DNA from: an uncultured Bryobacteraceae bacterium
GTDB lineage: Bacteria > Acidobacteriota > Terriglobia > Bryobacterales > Bryobacteraceae
Direction: 5' to 3'
NCBI GenBank assembly: GCA_937924525.1
Contig: CALDSU010000003.1
Coordinates: 62,001-126,000, forward strand
Length of the DNA stretch: 64,000 nucleotides
The position numbers were made by a program, and so were the translations under genes. Positions within the stretch are counted from its first letter, which is position 1, and every line of letters starts with the position of its first letter. Shown here piece by piece: positions 61,015 through 64,000 of this stretch. The notes under the pieces are model-generated. The model did no database searches and was not told the origin of the DNA. It saw only the letters and a program-made list of their open reading frames with translations.

Positions 61015-64000
61015 TCAGGGAAGCCGGCAGACAAACGACACGCGAACCTCGGGGACGACGGTGTCGGTCCGGTCCCACTCCGTTCGGGTATACGTATCGC
61101 GCTGGCGCTCCGATCCGTCGGCGGCCAGCCAGACGCGGGTAAAGCGGATATTCGAGACGTGGTTGTTCGCCTTTTCCCGGTACGCGCGGAAATCGAAGAT
61201 GGCGCACCCGCCGCCGCCATCCCGAAAGCCGGCGGCTTCCAGGTTATTCACGTTGTACGAGATTTCCGTCCACTGGAGGCCGCTGCGAGTGGTCGTTTTC
61301 GAGCGAAACGTCCCGCTGACAATCTTGGCCAGATCCGGACTGATTTGTCCCTTCATGGAGAACTCGACGGTATCGCCGCCGGAAGTCGGGCACTTTCCGG
61401 AGAAATCGAAGTGGGCGCCGTTCCAGGCGGTCTTCGCAGAGCACGCTCCAAAGCGGAGGGTGGGCGTGCGGAACGAGTTTCCGTCCTCGGTAAAGCGGCG
61501 AGGCTGGGTTCCGCTGGAGACATAATGCTCGCCGATCACGTCCGCCACCACGCCGATCGTCGGATGGATCTGGCCGAGCTTGTCCTGTCCCTCGACGCGA
61601 ACCTCCACGGACCTACGCAACTCCGGCCACCCCGGGCCGGCCGCGCTGCCGCCCAGCAGCAGGTCCCAACGCGTCTGCCCGGCGGCGCGCCCCGTGAGCG
61701 TCACGGTGGCGCCCCGCGTCAACTCAGCCACGCGCGGTTCCGCAATCGCCATGTCGAGACATTCGCCACGGCCGGTCAGATCCGGCCAGAAACGCTGCTC
61801 CAGCCGGCCGCTCACGCCGATCACCCGGAGACCGCTCAGCGACTGTCCCACCCGCAGACTGATCGGCGACTCGGAAACGCCCTGGATTTGAAAGCCCTCG
61901 ATTTCGTTCATGAAATCGTTGGTGACCAGAACCCCCTCCGTGGTTTCCCCGTTGCGTAGCCGGATCCGCAGTTCCTGGATCCCGACGCGGCAGGTGGCCA
62001 CCCATCGCACCACCGGAGAACTGCTGCCCGGGGATCGCTGGAAGCGATCGAGGATGATGTCAAGCCTGCTCTCGTCGCTCTCCACCAGGTAGGTGACATC
62101 CACGGGCAGGTAGAACACTCCGTCCCGCACCTGCCCGCCAACTTTTTGAATGAACGGGATCGCCGGAGAATCGGCGTCGAACGCGATCTCTCCCGCCACC
62201 TGCAGCGAGATGGTTTGATCCAGCACCGCCGGCGCCGTTAGCCGGATTTGCCCGACCGGCGTCCCGTAGCTGAACCGCGCGGGGTCGCCGGCTTCCGGTT
62301 CCACCTCCACCCCGGCCGGATTACTGAACAGAATGGCAGTCCCTTGGTAGAACCGGGGATTCACCTTTACCTTCGCCAGCTCAAGCTGCTCCAGCAACGC
62401 GCGCACTTCGTTGAGGGCGCGAGCCAGTTCCAGGTTGTAGCCCAATTGCTCGAGCGATGCCTGAATCATGTCCGCCTGGCTATCCAGGTGAGGGATCGGC
62501 TCGGTGGCAATCTGTATCAATCCGACGCCGACTTGCTTCCACTTCAGCAGCCCGATCCCGGTGAATCCGTTCTTCCAGGATTCCTTCACCGCCGCAATCC
62601 CGTTGTCGAGCGTATCGTAGATCTGGTAGATATTCGCAACCAAATCGCCGAACACCGGGATCTTGCCGACCGCTCCGAAGTAGATTGCCAAGAGCAGTTT
62701 TTCCTCGTCGACATGCCCCTGCCGGAGCGTCTCGTTGATCAACTGGTTCAACCGTCCGAGGTCGACGACGCCGGCAAAGCGGGCGGAAGCGGAGGCTTTG
62801 GCGACGCCGCCGGTCTCGAAGATCTCCCGATTCAACAGCTCGTCGGGGGTGATGTTCAGGATCTTCCACGCGCCGCCCTCTTTGCGCAGATACGCCAGCA
62901 AGCCGCACGTCAGCGCATGCCGCTCGACGCGCGTGGTTACGGTGTAGCTGACCACCGCGCGCACCACGGCCAGCGTGCCCTTGTCGCCCGGCGCGGTGGC
63001 CAGGTGGGTGAACCGGAAGTCGGAGAAGGTCGCGTTCCGCCGCACGGTCTCGAAGATTTTCGCCGCCGCCTGCTTGCCCGCCTCCGAATAGCCTTCCTGC
63101 GCCGCGTGACCCAGCAACCCCGTCATGTCGCCGCGCGCCTGCGCCTCCAGCGCCGCCCGCACCACCTCTTCCGGCTTGCCGCCCGCCGGCGGCCCCACAT
63201 AAGCGGTCACCGCGCTCTGCGACGCCTGCCCGCCGCACCGGATGACCACCGCGTGCGCCCCTTCGGCCAAACCCGCCGGCGCTTGCAGGTTCACCTGGTA
63301 CAAGCCCATAAACCCCGGCGCCAGCCCCGCGAAGTGCACCACCGCGTCCCGGCCCCCGATCGTCGCCGTCACCGTCTCAGTCACCCGCTGGAGCGCACCC
63401 AGCGCCCCGCCATCGCCCCCCGGACGACCCGCCGTCGCCTCCGGCGTCACCGCCCCCAGCCCCGTCAGGTACAGCACCAGGTACTCGTTCGGCTGCGCCG
63501 GCCGCTCCCGGCTCACCAGCCCGTAGTCCGCCGCGTGCAGCAGGATCGCCTCCCCCTTGCCGTCCTGCGTCCGGGTAAACAGCCGCGGCGCCCGCGCCCG
63601 CACCGGCACGGTCACCGCCTGGCTCACGCCCCCCGCGTTCCGCACCCGCACGCTCACCGACGCCCCTTGCAAGCCGAACGGCAACTGCGCGTTGATCTGT
63701 CCGGCGGAAACAAAAAACAGGGGCGCGGGCAGCGTCCGCCCGCCGTCCACTACCTCCACCGACACACCGTCCAGCGTGGTGGGCAGCGGCGCGCCCGACG
63801 CCTGCCGCGTCGCCCCCGCCAGGTTGCTTCCAAACAGCGAAATCATCGCCCCCGGCGCCAGCGCCGCCGTGTAGTCCGCCGTGTTCACCACCCCGCCGGA
63901 GGCCAGCGTCGGCGCCAGCCCCGTGCTCCCGGGCAGCGAAATCGTGTACCGGATCTCCGCCAGCGTCTGGTTCTTCCACTTGATCAGCACCCGCCAGACG
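61015..64000 (-). CDS. Large protein with a Solibacter-type TIGR03437-like domain (partial, N-terminus outside)
   Basis: The frame enters from the right window edge (…RVLIKWKNQTLAE) and runs ~994 codons to the stop at 61015. Residues ~20-235 of the visible part match the Solibacter C-terminal domain: SISLFGSNLAGA-like core MISLFGSNLAG, PLPTTLDGVSVEV, PLFFVSAGQINAQLPFGL and YLVLYLTGLGAVTPE. After it come about 750 further residues without a family I recognise: a helical part (~320-520), then beta-rich segments with VSGRLEQRF and TLTGRAAGQ. The domain is usually last in its protein, so this position is unusual. Nothing suggests an enzyme; a secreted or surface protein is likely. Confidence 0.8.
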   Translation of the reverse strand, partial: VWRVLIKWKNQTLAEIRYTISLPGSTGLAPTLASGGVVNTADYTAALAPGAMISLFGSNLAGATRQASGAPLPTTLDGVSVEVVDGGRTLPAPLFFVSAGQINAQLPFGLQGASVSVRVRNAGGVSQAVTVPVRARAPRLFTRTQDGKGEAILLHAADYGLVSRERPAQPNEYLVLYLTGLGAVTPEATAGRPGGDGGALGALQRVTETVTATIGGRDAVVHFAGLAPGFMGLYQVNLQAPAGLAEGAHAVVIRCGGQASQSAVTAYVGPPAGGKPEEVVRAALEAQARGDMTGLLGHAAQEGYSEAGKQAAAKIFETVRRNATFSDFRFTHLATAPGDKGTLAVVRAVVSYTVTTRVERHALTCGLLAYLRKEGGAWKILNITPDELLNREIFETGGVAKASASARFAGVVDLGRLNQLINETLRQGHVDEEKLLLAIYFGAVGKIPVFGDLVANIYQIYDTLDNGIAAVKESWKNGFTGIGLLKWKQVGVGLIQIATEPIPHLDSQADMIQASLEQLGYNLELARALNEVRALLEQLELAKVKVNPRFYQGTAILFSNPAGVEVEPEAGDPARFSYGTPVGQIRLTAPAVLDQTISLQVAGEIAFDADSPAIPFIQKVGGQVRDGVFYLPVDVTYLVESDESRLDIILDRFQRSPGSSSPVVRWVATCRVGIQELRIRLRNGETTEGVLVTNDFMNEIEGFQIQGVSESPISLRVGQSLSGLRVIGVSGRLEQRFWPDLTGRGECLDMAIAEPRVAELTRGATVTLTGRAAGQTRWDLLLGGSAAGPGWPELRRSVEVRVEGQDKLGQIHPTIGVVADVIGEHYVSSGTQPRRFTEDGNSFRTPTLRFGACSAKTAWNGAHFDFSGKCPTSGGDTVEFSMKGQISPDLAKIVSGTFRSKTTTRSGLQWTEISYNVNNLEAAGFRDGGGGCAIFDFRAYREKANNHVSNIRFTRVWLAADGSERQRDTYTRTEWDRTDTVVPEVRVSFVCRLP

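Noticed and set aside
1-64000. CRISPR arrays, rRNA and insertion sequences
   Set aside because: No regularly spaced repeats, rRNA signatures or transposase-like frames with terminal repeats were found by reading.

Overview
The window looks like one chromosomal piece of a high-GC acidobacterium of the Solibacter/Bryobacterales type. The pointers are a Solibacter-type C-terminal domain (TIGR03437-like) in the last gene, very large carboxypeptidase-regulatory TonB-dependent receptors, a PSD1 (DUF1549/DUF1553) and DUF1501 pair, ThuA, Gfo/Idh/MocA and TIM-barrel sugar genes with Tat signals, and a DUF2238 membrane protein. This placement rests on recalled family distributions. There is no rRNA, CRISPR array, phage module or intact insertion sequence.

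Layout. 1-2.4 kb: a partial nucleotide-antiporter-like membrane protein with a HEAT-like tail, then tRNA-Val(GAC). 2.6-4.35 kb: a decay zone with a frameshifted FMN-dependent hydroxy-acid dehydrogenase, a truncated multihaem cytochrome and what looks like a sulfatase tail. 4.4-24.2 kb: mostly housekeeping and metabolic genes (alpha/beta hydrolase, dnaB, SDR, an ECF sigma/small protein/MscS-like operon, a DUF481 barrel, HU, oxidoreductases, an enolase-superfamily enzyme, a YeiH-like transporter, glgB, a deaminase, cysE, a class V aminotransferase). 24.2-29.6 kb: a branched-chain amino acid operon, leader peptide/attenuator-ilvB-ilvN-ilvC-cimA, implying control by Ile/Val/Leu-tRNA charging and an isoleucine route through citramalate. 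29.8-42.2 kb: outer-membrane uptake genes (two giant Oar-like receptors, one BtuB-like receptor) with a DNA-binding-like protein, a beta-propeller protein and a zincin. 42.2-53.7 kb: a Kef-type antiporter, a ThuA/TIM-barrel/Gfo-Idh operon, a 1-Cys peroxiredoxin, and a PSD1/DUF1501/DHDPS-like operon. 53.8-60.6 kb: a seven-gene respiratory operon. 60.6-64 kb: an intergenic region and a large partial secreted-type protein.

The most notable locus is the 53.8-60.6 kb operon. A pentahaem cytochrome, a molybdopterin-family protein, a 16-Cys ferredoxin-like subunit and an NrfD-like membrane protein lie in the order of the Qrc quinone reductase and also resemble alternative complex III. They are flanked by two different glycine-cleavage-H-like proteins that lack the lipoyl lysine and carry Cys clusters; in one, a four-Cys motif is duplicated. 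Together with a small membrane protein these may form an accessory-rich quinone:cytochrome complex. Other strong signals are the ilv attenuator, relics of at least five genes with unbroken neighbours, a 10-bp inverted repeat between the sigma factor and the DUF481 gene, and strong GC hairpins between the ilv genes.
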